Source: Lachnospiraceae bacterium
Lineage (GTDB): Bacteria > Bacillota > Clostridia > Lachnospirales > Lachnospiraceae
Direction of reading: 5' to 3'
DNA: 11,088 nucleotides
Assembly: GCA_016293925.1 (NCBI GenBank)
Contig: JAEDCX010000075.1
Location: forward strand, 1-11,088
A program made the position numbers and the translations under genes. Positions 1-6,496 of this stretch are shown here, one piece after another. Below the pieces are notes generated by a model, which was not told where the DNA came from, did not search any database, and saw nothing but the letters and a program-made list of their open reading frames with translations. Numbering within the stretch: position 1 is the first letter of the stretch; each line of letters begins with the position of its first letter.

Positions 1-821
1 TTCCCTGTGTTGATGGTTGCCGCAGTCTCATAAGTGTCAATCCCTCTTCCTGCTGCCTCACAACCGATCAGCGAAACCTCCGGATTCTCAATGAAGTGGT
101 AGAATGCACCGATTGCGTTGGAACCTCCGCCGACACAGGCAAGTACCGCATCCGGAAGCTTTCCTTCCCGCTCCAGAATCTGTTCTTTAATCTCTTTGCT
201 GATCACAGCCTGGAAATCACGGACAATATCCGGAAACGGATAGGGCCCCATAACAGACCCCAATACATAATGGGTATCGGAGATTCTGGATGTCCACTCC
301 CGGAACGTCTCTGACACGGCATCTTTCAGTGTTGCAGTGCCGGAATCCACAGGATGCACCTTCGCCCCCAGCAGCTTCATTCTGTATACATTCAGTTTCT
401 GACGTTCACAGTCCTCGCGCCCCATGAAAATCTCGCATTCCATTCCCATCATGGCAGCTACGGTTGCGGTTGCCACACCATGCTGACCTGCTCCGGTTTC
501 CGCGATGACCCTCGTCTTGCCCATCCTCTTTGCCAACAGCATCTGCCCGATTACATTGTTGATCTTGTGCGCTCCGGTATGATTCAGATCCTCCCGTTTC
601 AGATAAATCTTCGCGCCTCCAAGATCCTCTGTCATGCGTTTCGCATAGTATAATCTGCTGGGACGGCCGGCATATTCATTCAACATCTCAGTCAGTTCCC
701 GGTTGAATTCCGGATCCTCCTTGTATGTATTGTACGCCTCCTCCAGCTCTGCCATGGCATTCATCAATGTCTCCGGGATATACTGCCCGCCGTGAATACC
801 GAATCTTCCTTTTTTGTCCAT
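1..821 (-). CDS. trpB: Tryptophan synthase beta chain, 3' part cut by window edge
   Basis: PLP enzyme that joins indole to L-serine to give L-tryptophan, normally in a TrpA2B2 complex in the cytosol. The frame is open for 273 codons to the window edge, so roughly 120 C-terminal residues of a usual ~395 are missing. The start is the ATG at 821-819, preceded by a perfect AGGAGG (834-829). Visible signatures are HTGAHKINN with the Schiff-base lysine K86, the catalytic glutamate E108 in IAETGAGQHG, and the PLP phosphate loop GGGSN at 231-235. The GSVMGP segment (188-193) is typical of the TrpB1 type that pairs with TrpA. It is the first gene behind a tryptophan T-box leader, so expression should rise when tRNA-Trp is uncharged. 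Whether trpA follows cannot be seen. No key residue is missing in the visible part. Confidence 0.97.
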   Translation of the reverse strand, partial: MDKKGRFGIHGGQYIPETLMNAMAELEEAYNTYKEDPEFNRELTEMLNEYAGRPSRLYYAKRMTEDLGGAKIYLKREDLNHTGAHKINNVIGQMLLAKRMGKTRVIAETGAGQHGVATATVAAMMGMECEIFMGREDCERQKLNVYRMKLLGAKVHPVDSGTATLKDAVSETFREWTSRISDTHYVLGSVMGPYPFPDIVRDFQAVISKEIKEQILEREGKLPDAVLACVGGGSNAIGAFYHFIENPEVSLIGCEAAGRGIDTYETAATINTG

Positions 822-896
822 TCCGTTACCTCCTGTCTGAAGATCACACCTGCTTACAGGCTGTTCCTGCTCTTATCATTGCCAATTACATGCATC

Positions 897-934
897 AAAA
901 AACCCCTGACAATGGTATTATCCATTGCCAAGGG
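897..934 (-). terminator. Rho-independent attenuator of the T-box leader
   Basis: Read on the minus strand, CCCTTGGCAATGG (934-922) pairs over 13 positions, two of them G-U, with CCATTGTCAGGGG (915-903) around a 6-nt ATAATA loop. Six T follow (902-897). The 5' arm overlaps the sequence needed by the antiterminator, so this hairpin forms when charged tRNA-Trp is abundant. Confidence 0.92.
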
Positions 935-1171
935 CGAATATCTCTTCGTATACCGCGGTACCACCTTGTTTCACGTCTCAGACGTCTCTCATGGATGCAG
1001 ACACATCCTCTCTCTGTAACGGGAGATCCCGTCGGGTATTACTGAGCCGAAGCCTTTCTTCCCGCCCTTATGAGCCCATTCCTCCCTGTCGCGTCTGTCA
1101 GTTTCCACCCTGCCTGACTCTCTGTGCTTCGTTTGACCCGGAGTACTCTTCTCAATCACCAGTTTATCTCT
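897..1171 (-). promoter_or_regulatory. T-box riboswitch leader, tryptophan (UGG) specifier
   Basis: This is a tRNA-sensing leader for trpB. The T-box sequence AAGGTGGTACCGCGG lies at 967-953 (minus). In Stem I, TGAG (1154-1151) pairs with CTCA (1074-1071), and CTCC (1143-1140) pairs with GGAG (1085-1082). These helices enclose a specifier loop with AAGAGTA on one side and GAATGGG (1081-1075) on the other, which places UGG, the Trp codon, at 1078-1076. The apical part carries the AGAGAG and GGTGGAAACT-like elements usual in Stem I (about 1124-1100). CAAGG (968-964) can pair with CCTTG (933-929) to form the antiterminator, which excludes the terminator. The codon assignment is by manual folding, but it agrees with the downstream gene. 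Confidence 0.92.
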
Positions 1172-1177
1172 GCATCT

Positions 1178-1206
1178 ATCTTATGTGATATCCTGCAAAA
1201 TGTCAA
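1178..1206 (-). promoter_or_regulatory. Sigma-A promoter of the T-box/trpB transcript
   Basis: A perfect -35 TTGACA (1206-1201), a 17-nt spacer and a -10 TAAGAT (1183-1178) predict a transcription start near 1171. That is just upstream of T-box Stem I. The -35 begins 3 nt after the patB stop codon. Confidence 0.8.
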
Positions 1207-1209
1207 TGT

Positions 1210-2400
1210 CTATTTTCCCCTAATTGATTCGGCATCCTGTTTCCGAAACCGTTCCACGCCCTGAATAAATCTTCCGATTCCATCCACCAGAGTCGCCCTC
1301 GGGCAAGCAACATTCCAACGGATGAACCGTTCACCGCCGGATCCGAACTGACTCCCCTTTGACAGATACAGACCTGTGGACTCGCGGATATAGGCAGTCA
1401 GTTCATCCGTCTGCTTTGTGATTCTCCCACAATCCAGCCACATCAGATAGGTTGCCTCGTTCTTCGTAACCGCTATCTCCGGTAATGCCTGCGCCAGCTT
1501 CTCTCTCAGATACGTCTTGTTCTGAGACAGGTATTCTCTCAGATCATCCAGCCATTGTGCTCCGCCGGTATACGCGGCGATGGCTGCCTCTATGGCAAAC
1601 ACATTGGGCTCTGCCACTTCACTCGTATTCAATTCCCGCCACATTTTGTGACGCAGATTCTCATCCGCTGCCATCACGGCCGCAGTCTGTATTCCTGCAA
1701 TATTGAAAGTTTTCGTCGGAGCCACACAGGTGATACTATTCCTCCTGCACTCCTCCGATACGGAAGCAAAGGGCACATATCCCAATCCCGGCTCTGTCAG
1801 ATCACAGTGAATCTCATCGGCGACTACCACCACATGATTGCGGCAGCACATCTCACCGACCTGCCGGAGAATCTCCCTGCTCCAGATCTTCCCACCCGGA
1901 TTCTGCGGATTGCACAGAAACATCAGCGTTACCTGTGGATCCTGCAATTGGTGTTCCAGATCCGCAAGATCCATATGATAGGTGCCGTCTTCATAGATCA
2001 GCCGGTTCTCTGCCACGACTCTTCCGTTGTTCCGAATGGAGGTATAGAAATGGTTGTAAACCGGAGTCTGGATCAGAACCTTCTCTCCCGGTGTCGTCAG
2101 CTTTCTGACTGCCGCCGAGAGCGCTGGTATCACGCCGGTACAGAAGGTATACCATTCCGGTTTCGTTTCAAACCCATGCCGCGTTTTCCACCAGCCGGCA
2201 TACGCCTCTCCCCAGGCGTCCGGTATGTCCATATATCCGTAAACGCCGTGTCTTACTTTGCGCTCCAACACCTCCCGAATTGCAGGTGCCGTACTGAAAT
2301 CCATGTCCGCAACCCACATGGGCAGTTCCTGCTCTCCCACGTTCCATTTGTAGGAATTCTGCCCTCGTCTGTCAATTACCTCGTCAAAAGAATATGTCAT
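1210..2400 (-). CDS. patB: PatB/MalY-family PLP-dependent C-S lyase / aminotransferase
   Basis: Fold-type I PLP enzyme of 396 residues. Characterised MalY/PatB relatives act as cystathionine or cysteine-S-conjugate beta-lyases, and some have aminotransferase activity; the substrate here cannot be read from sequence. It has the family hallmark WVADMDF near the N-terminus, CNPQNPGG for substrate and PLP contacts, D195 in ADEIHCDL for the pyridine nitrogen, the Schiff-base lysine K230 in PTKTFNIAG, and a C-terminal FIRWNVACPR segment with the carboxylate-binding arginine. I chose the ATG at 2400 because AAGGGAG (2412-2406) sits 5 nt upstream. The in-frame GTG two codons earlier overlaps that site. 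It lies 20 nt downstream of the DUF3737 gene, probably in one transcript. No terminator is seen before the T-box promoter. Confidence 0.9.
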   Translation of the reverse strand: MTYSFDEVIDRRGQNSYKWNVGEQELPMWVADMDFSTAPAIREVLERKVRHGVYGYMDIPDAWGEAYAGWWKTRHGFETKPEWYTFCTGVIPALSAAVRKLTTPGEKVLIQTPVYNHFYTSIRNNGRVVAENRLIYEDGTYHMDLADLEHQLQDPQVTLMFLCNPQNPGGKIWSREILRQVGEMCCRNHVVVVADEIHCDLTEPGLGYVPFASVSEECRRNSITCVAPTKTFNIAGIQTAAVMAADENLRHKMWRELNTSEVAEPNVFAIEAAIAAYTGGAQWLDDLREYLSQNKTYLREKLAQALPEIAVTKNEATYLMWLDCGRITKQTDELTAYIRESTGLYLSKGSQFGSGGERFIRWNVACPRATLVDGIGRFIQGVERFRKQDAESIRGK

Positions 2401-2405
2401 ATGCA

Positions 2406-2412
2406 CTCCCTT
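2406..2412 (-). promoter_or_regulatory. Ribosome binding site deciding the patB start
   Basis: AAGGGAG ends 5 nt before the ATG at 2400-2398. It overlaps the alternative GTG (2406-2404), which therefore cannot use it. Confidence 0.7.
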
Positions 2413-2420
2413 ACCATTCT

Positions 2421-3269
2421 CTATTCCCTGCAGATGATTCTGGTTTTGTCCGGATCGATCTTATCTTTTTCCAGAATCAGGTGGCCGATGCTCTGCGCCC
2501 GGATCGTACCGGATGTGGGATTCATCACACTGTCCACCCGGTTGGTGATCATCGCATCCACGGTTGAATATTCAAAGGCCAGTGTAGTATTGATCAGCTT
2601 GCAATTCTGCATCACCAGGTTCTCGATGTAGCACATTCCCTGCAGACTCTCAATCGTACAGTTGATCAGGGTCAGATTTTTCGCATTCCAGCCGAGATAT
2701 TCCCCTGTAATAAACGAATCATATACGGTAACATTCTCCGTATTCCAGAACGCATCCTTGGACAACATCCTGGCATTGCGGATCTCCACATCCCTGCATC
2801 CGTCAAAGGAATAATTGCCCACCAGATCAAAATGATCCGCCCTGATATGATCTGTGTTCATCGCAAAATAATCCCCGCGCGCGGAAACCTTCTCCATGAC
2901 AACGCCGTCACAGTTCCACAATGTCTCTGCCGCATTCGGAAGATTCACATCCCGCAACACCAGATTCCTGCAGCGCCTGAAATTCTTCGGTGCCTCAATC
3001 ATTGCACGGTCTACGGTAATATCCTCCGTGTACCACACTCCTGCCCTTGCCATATCGAACCAGGTGCAATCATGACATTCAATTTGCTTCGCATACCACA
3101 ACGGATATTTCCATTTGAACATGGATCCGTATAGACGGACGTCACGGCTTTCCTTCAACGGTGATTCCCCCGCATCAAAGATCGTGTCATATATATCCAG
3201 ACTCTGTCCCTGAAAAAGAGCACGCTCGCCCGTTAAGAATTCCTGTCGTATTACTTTTCTATCTGCCAC
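2421..3269 (-). CDS. DUF3737 family protein (right-handed beta-helix type)
   Basis: Protein of 282 residues recognisable as DUF3737, with characteristic stretches ESPLKES, FKWKYPLWY, ARAGVWYTED, NYSFDG, LINCTIESLQG and LAFEYSTVDA. Short beta-strand repeats with regularly placed Asn and Cys (such as NLTLINCTIE and NLVMQNCKLI) fit a right-handed parallel beta-helix with an asparagine/cysteine ladder. There is no signal peptide, so it is probably cytosolic. The biochemical role of the family is not known to me. I chose the GTG at 3269-3267 because AGGAGG (3283-3278) lies 8 nt upstream. The in-frame ATG six codons earlier (3287) would place that site inside the gene. It sits directly upstream of patB, 20 nt apart, in an apparent operon. 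Confidence 0.88.
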   Translation of the reverse strand: MADRKVIRQEFLTGERALFQGQSLDIYDTIFDAGESPLKESRDVRLYGSMFKWKYPLWYAKQIECHDCTWFDMARAGVWYTEDITVDRAMIEAPKNFRRCRNLVLRDVNLPNAAETLWNCDGVVMEKVSARGDYFAMNTDHIRADHFDLVGNYSFDGCRDVEIRNARMLSKDAFWNTENVTVYDSFITGEYLGWNAKNLTLINCTIESLQGMCYIENLVMQNCKLINTTLAFEYSTVDAMITNRVDSVMNPTSGTIRAQSIGHLILEKDKIDPDKTRIICRE

Positions 3270-3277
3270 AGTTTCTT

Positions 3278-3283
3278 CCTCCT
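3278..3283 (-). promoter_or_regulatory. Ribosome binding site deciding the DUF3737 start
   Basis: A perfect AGGAGG lies 8 nt before the GTG at 3269. It argues against the ATG at 3287, which lies upstream of it. Confidence 0.75.
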
Positions 3284-3300
3284 GCATATAGCTTATTCTT

Positions 3301-3328
3301 ATTCTACCCTTATTTTGTGGAATGTCAA
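3301..3328 (-). promoter_or_regulatory. Promoter of the DUF3737-patB operon
   Basis: TTGACA (3328-3323), a 16-nt spacer and TAGAAT (3306-3301) give 11 of 12 consensus matches. The predicted start is near 3294, which leaves a short leader carrying AGGAGG. Confidence 0.75.
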
Positions 3329-3380
3329 ACGGCTGGACTGCAAATTTATAGACCTTTTATACTTTCGGGTCATGCCTACC

Positions 3381-3440
3381 CTGCAGTCCGGTATTGATTT
3401 TCCCTGCGGTCCGGAATTGATTCATCTGCAGTCCGGTATT
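3381..3440. repeat. Three direct repeats of CTGCRGTCCGGWATT, 22-23 bp period
   Basis: On the plus strand the units begin at 3381 (CTGCAGTCCGGTATT), 3404 (CTGCGGTCCGGAATT) and 3426 (CTGCAGTCCGGTATT). Units 1 and 2 continue with similar GATT-containing spacers. An inverted copy of the core, GGACTGCA, lies at 3335-3342. The array sits between the divergent promoters of the DUF3737 operon and the PqqD-kinase gene. The period of about two helical turns would suit a regulator bound on one DNA face, but a simple tandem duplication is equally possible. Confidence 0.7.
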
Positions 3441-3443
3441 CTA

Positions 3444-3472
3444 TGGATTTTCGTGCATGCGGATGGTATAAT
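3444..3472 (+). promoter_or_regulatory. Promoter of the PqqD-kinase fusion gene
   Basis: A consensus -10 TATAAT (3467-3472) with an extended TG one base upstream (3464-3465) is clear. The -35 position (3444-3449, TGGATT) is poor. The predicted start near 3479 lies downstream of the far in-frame ATG at 3443, which supports translation from 3512. Confidence 0.65.
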
Positions 3473-3511
3473 GCAGGAAAAGAACCACGAAACGGAAGAG
3501 AGGGAAGCCAC

Positions 3512-4651
3512 ATGAGGCGCAACAATCAATATGTACTGACCACAATCGAAGACCACTTTTATCTGCTTCCCATCGGACAATGCGCGGCAGATATGCACCG
3601 TTATGTTCAATTGAATGAAACCGGGGTTTTCTTGTGGAATCTGTTGGAAAATGATCTGCCGGAAGATGTGATTATCCATGAGTGTTGTGCTCATTACGGC
3701 AGGAATGAGTGGGATTATGATTTTCATGCGATCATTCATGATTTTCTGGAGAAACTGCTGCTTCGCGGAATTGTCCGTAAGGACGAGATGCATTTCAGTA
3801 TTCGGAAACCCTATGTGAAAAGCATCTCCATCGGGGGGCTGGTGTGCAGTCTGTACGGTGATGCAGGACTGTTTCATCCCAACTTGGACGCTTTTGTCTG
3901 TCCTCCCCACCCGAATCCGGATCAATATGTGGAGATTCTGACCGATGCACCATCCGCTGTAAACGGCACCGTTATACTGCGTCATGAGAATCTCTGGGTC
4001 ATGTGTACCGACGATCGGTACATTCTCCTATTCCCCAATTTGACCACCATTCGGGAGGTTCATCTGCTGCAGAACGCTACCTGTGTTCAGATCTACTGTC
4101 ATCCGGCCGGGGAAAGTCTGATGCGTGAAGAAATCTTCCATGTCTTCCGTCATGCCTTCCTCTGTCTCGCCCAATGTCACAATATGGTGGCGATCCATTC
4201 CGCATCTATTCTCTACCGCGACCGGGCATGGCTCTTTTCCGCTCCATCCGGAGTCGGCAAATCCACACAGGCCGCCCTGTGGAACGAAACGATGCATACT
4301 CCGATCCTGAACGGTGATCTGAACCTGATTGCCGATGGACCATCCGGTCCCATTGTCTTCGGGCTTCCCTGGTGCGGTACTTCCGATCTGTACACCGCCT
4401 TTTCATATCCCCTGGGCGGAATCCTGTTTCTAAAACAGAGTTCTGCGGACAACATTGTACATCTGTCCGTTGAAAAGCGGATTCTGTCCTTCCAAAGCCG
4501 GCTGATCTCTCCCGTCTGGACCCGGGAACAGTTGGAGCACAACTGTCGTTTCGCTGCCGGAATTGCCCGGCAGACATTTCTGGCGGAACTTCAGTGTACA
4601 CCAACCGTCCATGCCGTTACCACGGCACGGAGTGCAATGGATCTGTGCTAG
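3512..4651 (+). CDS. PqqD-like domain fused to an HprK-related P-loop kinase
   Basis: Cytosolic protein of 379 residues with two parts. Residues about 5-90 resemble PqqD, the leader-binding fold of RiPP systems, with the hallmark LNETGVFLWNLL (34-45) and a helical stretch ending in LLLRGIV. Residues about 205-379 resemble HPr kinase/PEP-carboxykinase-type enzymes, with HSAS (229-232), P-loop APSGVGKST (244-252, K250), NGD (267-269), and GLPWCGT (284-290). The middle (95-205) is unassigned. The start is the ATG at 3512 with AGAGGGA 6 nt upstream; an earlier in-frame ATG (3443) lies upstream of the promoter -10. It lacks the usual HprK N-terminal domain and its sequence context, so HPr phosphorylation is unlikely. 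The likely role is recognition, and possibly phosphorylation, of a leader-bearing protein such as the one at 6497-6961. That role is inference from domains and neighbours. Its stop overlaps the stop of the convergent ABC gene. Confidence 0.82.
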   Translation: MRRNNQYVLTTIEDHFYLLPIGQCAADMHRYVQLNETGVFLWNLLENDLPEDVIIHECCAHYGRNEWDYDFHAIIHDFLEKLLLRGIVRKDEMHFSIRKPYVKSISIGGLVCSLYGDAGLFHPNLDAFVCPPHPNPDQYVEILTDAPSAVNGTVILRHENLWVMCTDDRYILLFPNLTTIREVHLLQNATCVQIYCHPAGESLMREEIFHVFRHAFLCLAQCHNMVAIHSASILYRDRAWLFSAPSGVGKSTQAALWNETMHTPILNGDLNLIADGPSGPIVFGLPWCGTSDLYTAFSYPLGGILFLKQSSADNIVHLSVEKRILSFQSRLISPVWTREQLEHNCRFAAGIARQTFLAELQCTPTVHAVTTARSAMDLC

Positions 4652-6426
4652 AAATCGCTGATCATACGGTCTACCTCTTCCTCCGTAAGCAGATCGCACC
4701 CTTTGTTTCTAACAGCATAAACCCGGTTGCACTGCCGCAGTACAGACGGTCTGTGGGTCGTTACGATGCTTGTTCTCGGATATTCATCCCGCATAATATT
4801 CTCTAACACCTGCCGCTCTGTGGCAATATCCAGCGCACTGGTGGCTTCATCCAACAGCAGAATCGGTGACTTGCGCAGCACTGCCCTTGCAATGGACAAC
4901 CGCTGTGCCTGTCCTTCCGACAACCCGCCGCCCCGCTCCTTCAGTTCCGTATGGATTCCCTCCGGCAGCTTCTCCACAAATTCCCATGCACAGGCGATTT
5001 TCAACGCCTCTATGATTTCCTCATCCGTCGCATCCTCTTTCACATTGCGCATGTTTTGTGCAATGGTTCCTGACAACATGGTATTACCCTGCGGAACATA
5101 TGCACACAATTGTCTCACCGCCGCTGTCAGTGGCATATTCTCGTCACCATTCTCCGGCGTTGTATCTCCCGCACACAGATACCCCCTGCCTTCCTGCGCC
5201 TGCACCAGAGCCAGCAAAAACCGCATCATTGTCGTTTTCCCTTCTCCGGACGGACCCACAAAAGACACGATCTCATGGGGATGCGCTTCAAAAGAAACAT
5301 GTTCAAATACCGGATCGCCGGTGGCATAGGCATATGTCACATCCCTTGCGCAGATTCCCACGCCGACTCCCCGATGCTGCTCATAGAATTCCCGCACTGC
5401 ATCTCGCTGGCTGTAATCCTCCTTCGGCATGTTGATCACCTCACGAATCCTTCTGGAGGCCACCGACAGGGTGATGGTACTCGGAACCAGGGTAATGAGA
5501 CTGTTCACGGAAGCAGTCAGCGTGGAGGACAGCCCCAGAAACATCACCATGGTGCCGTATGTAATATCTTCGTTCCATACCTTATAGATCCCCCATCCCT
5601 GGGCAGAATAGGTAACCAGCATGGATACAATGGTCAGGATTATCGAGTTTACGATGGTTACTCTCTGATAATGCAGCCGGACTCCGGTATACTCTTTTTG
5701 CAGTTCCTTCAGCCGCTTCGAATACATCGCCATCATATCAAACGCCTTAACGGTCTGTACATTGGCGAACGTCTCCTGATTGAAACCGGACAATTTCGCC
5801 CCGATGGCCAGGCTTCCGGCATTACTCTTCCGCATTCTACGCATCGACTCTCTGGAGATCAGCATACTGACCGGAATACTGGCCAGGGCAAATACCGCAA
5901 AAGAAGCATCATAATACAGTACCATCGCCAGTGCGGAAAGAAACCGGACCGTATAAATAATCAGATTGGGAATCAGATTCAGAATACCGGAGGAAATCAC
6001 GGAGACATCTCCGCTCCACCGGGTCAGAAGATCGCCCGAATGATATCTGGTCAGTGATTCCCACTCGGTGCTCATAATCTCATCAAAGACTTTCGCCTTT
6101 ATGTTATTGTCCACCCGTAACGTAATCTTGGTAGAAAGATAGCTTGACAGCTGACCGATCAACGAACTGCCAAGTGTAACCGCGATCATCAGCAGAAAGG
6201 TCGTCAACAATTCCGCAACCTTGTGACCGGTAATAATATCTACCAGATCTCTTGATACAAGACTGCTGATCAGGGAAACCGCAATGCCGGACAATCCCAG
6301 CAGAGTAAACAGAACAATCGCAGCAAGATGCTCTCTGGCATACCCGTAGATCCATTTCACTTCGCTGCGTAGTTCCCGTAACCGTCCCTTTTTGATTTGA
6401 TTCCAATAATGTCGTATTTTACCCAT
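4648..6426 (-). CDS. ABC exporter half-transporter (membrane domain plus ATPase)
   Basis: Fused membrane and ATPase protein of 592 residues that should work as a dimer. About six hydrophobic segments lie near 34-57, 73-98, 148-170, 172-192, 258-281 and 289-315. The ATPase carries Walker A GPSGEGKTT (391-399, K397), a Q-loop in YVPQGN, signature LSEGQ (502-506), Walker B ILLLDEATSALD (D526, E527) and switch H558 in TTHRPS; all are intact. There is no N-terminal C39 peptidase domain, so it cannot trim leaders itself. The start is the ATG at 6426 with GAGGG just upstream. The in-frame GTG at 6450 falls inside a terminator hairpin. It lies downstream of the small leader-bearing gene, beyond that terminator, so part of its expression may come from read-through. 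The substrate is inferred to be that small protein; a drug or lipid exporter remains possible. Confidence 0.9.
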   Translation of the reverse strand: MGKIRHYWNQIKKGRLRELRSEVKWIYGYAREHLAAIVLFTLLGLSGIAVSLISSLVSRDLVDIITGHKVAELLTTFLLMIAVTLGSSLIGQLSSYLSTKITLRVDNNIKAKVFDEIMSTEWESLTRYHSGDLLTRWSGDVSVISSGILNLIPNLIIYTVRFLSALAMVLYYDASFAVFALASIPVSMLISRESMRRMRKSNAGSLAIGAKLSGFNQETFANVQTVKAFDMMAMYSKRLKELQKEYTGVRLHYQRVTIVNSIILTIVSMLVTYSAQGWGIYKVWNEDITYGTMVMFLGLSSTLTASVNSLITLVPSTITLSVASRRIREVINMPKEDYSQRDAVREFYEQHRGVGVGICARDVTYAYATGDPVFEHVSFEAHPHEIVSFVGPSGEGKTTMMRFLLALVQAQEGRGYLCAGDTTPENGDENMPLTAAVRQLCAYVPQGNTMLSGTIAQNMRNVKEDATDEEIIEALKIACAWEFVEKLPEGIHTELKERGGGLSEGQAQRLSIARAVLRKSPILLLDEATSALDIATERQVLENIMRDEYPRTSIVTTHRPSVLRQCNRVYAVRNKGCDLLTEEEVDRMISDF

Positions 6427-6435
6427 ACATCCCTC

Positions 6436-6465
6436 AAAAAAATGCACCACGCAACGTGGTGCATT
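6436..6465 (-). terminator. Intrinsic terminator between substrate and exporter genes
   Basis: On the minus strand, ATGCACCACG (6464-6455), loop TTG, and CGTGGTGCAT (6451-6442) form a perfect 10-bp stem, extendable by one A-T pair. A T-run follows (6441-6436). It lies 31 nt past the stop of the small protein gene, and its T-run touches the GAGGG ribosome binding site of the ABC gene (6435-6431). Read-through would give less exporter than substrate. Confidence 0.88.
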
Positions 6466-6496
6466 CTTAAGAATATTATACTATTTCTCATACCTG

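Noticed and set aside
1555..2631. Long plus-strand open frame of 358 codons opposite patB
   Set aside because: It lies antisense to patB, runs into the DUF3737 gene, has low-complexity shadow-like composition and no ribosome binding site.
3381..3440. Possible small CRISPR-like array
   Set aside because: The units are imperfect 15-mers with spacers of about 8 nt that resemble each other. There are no unique spacers and no cas genes.
3443..3511. ATG at 3443 as start of the PqqD-kinase fusion
   Set aside because: The extended -10 TATAAT lies downstream of it. The PqqD-like sequence begins after the ATG at 3512, which has its own ribosome binding site.
3512..4651. Genuine HPr kinase/phosphorylase for carbon catabolite control
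   Set aside because: It has an N-terminal PqqD-like domain in place of the usual HprK N-terminal domain, and no ptsH or related neighbour.
5110..6057. Plus-strand open frame of 315 codons opposite the ABC gene
   Set aside because: It is a shadow of the intact transporter frame, rich in His, Arg and Gln, with no recognisable domain or start signal.
6427..6450. GTG at 6450 as start of the ABC gene
   Set aside because: The codon lies inside the terminator hairpin, upstream of the GAGGG site, which fits the ATG at 6426.
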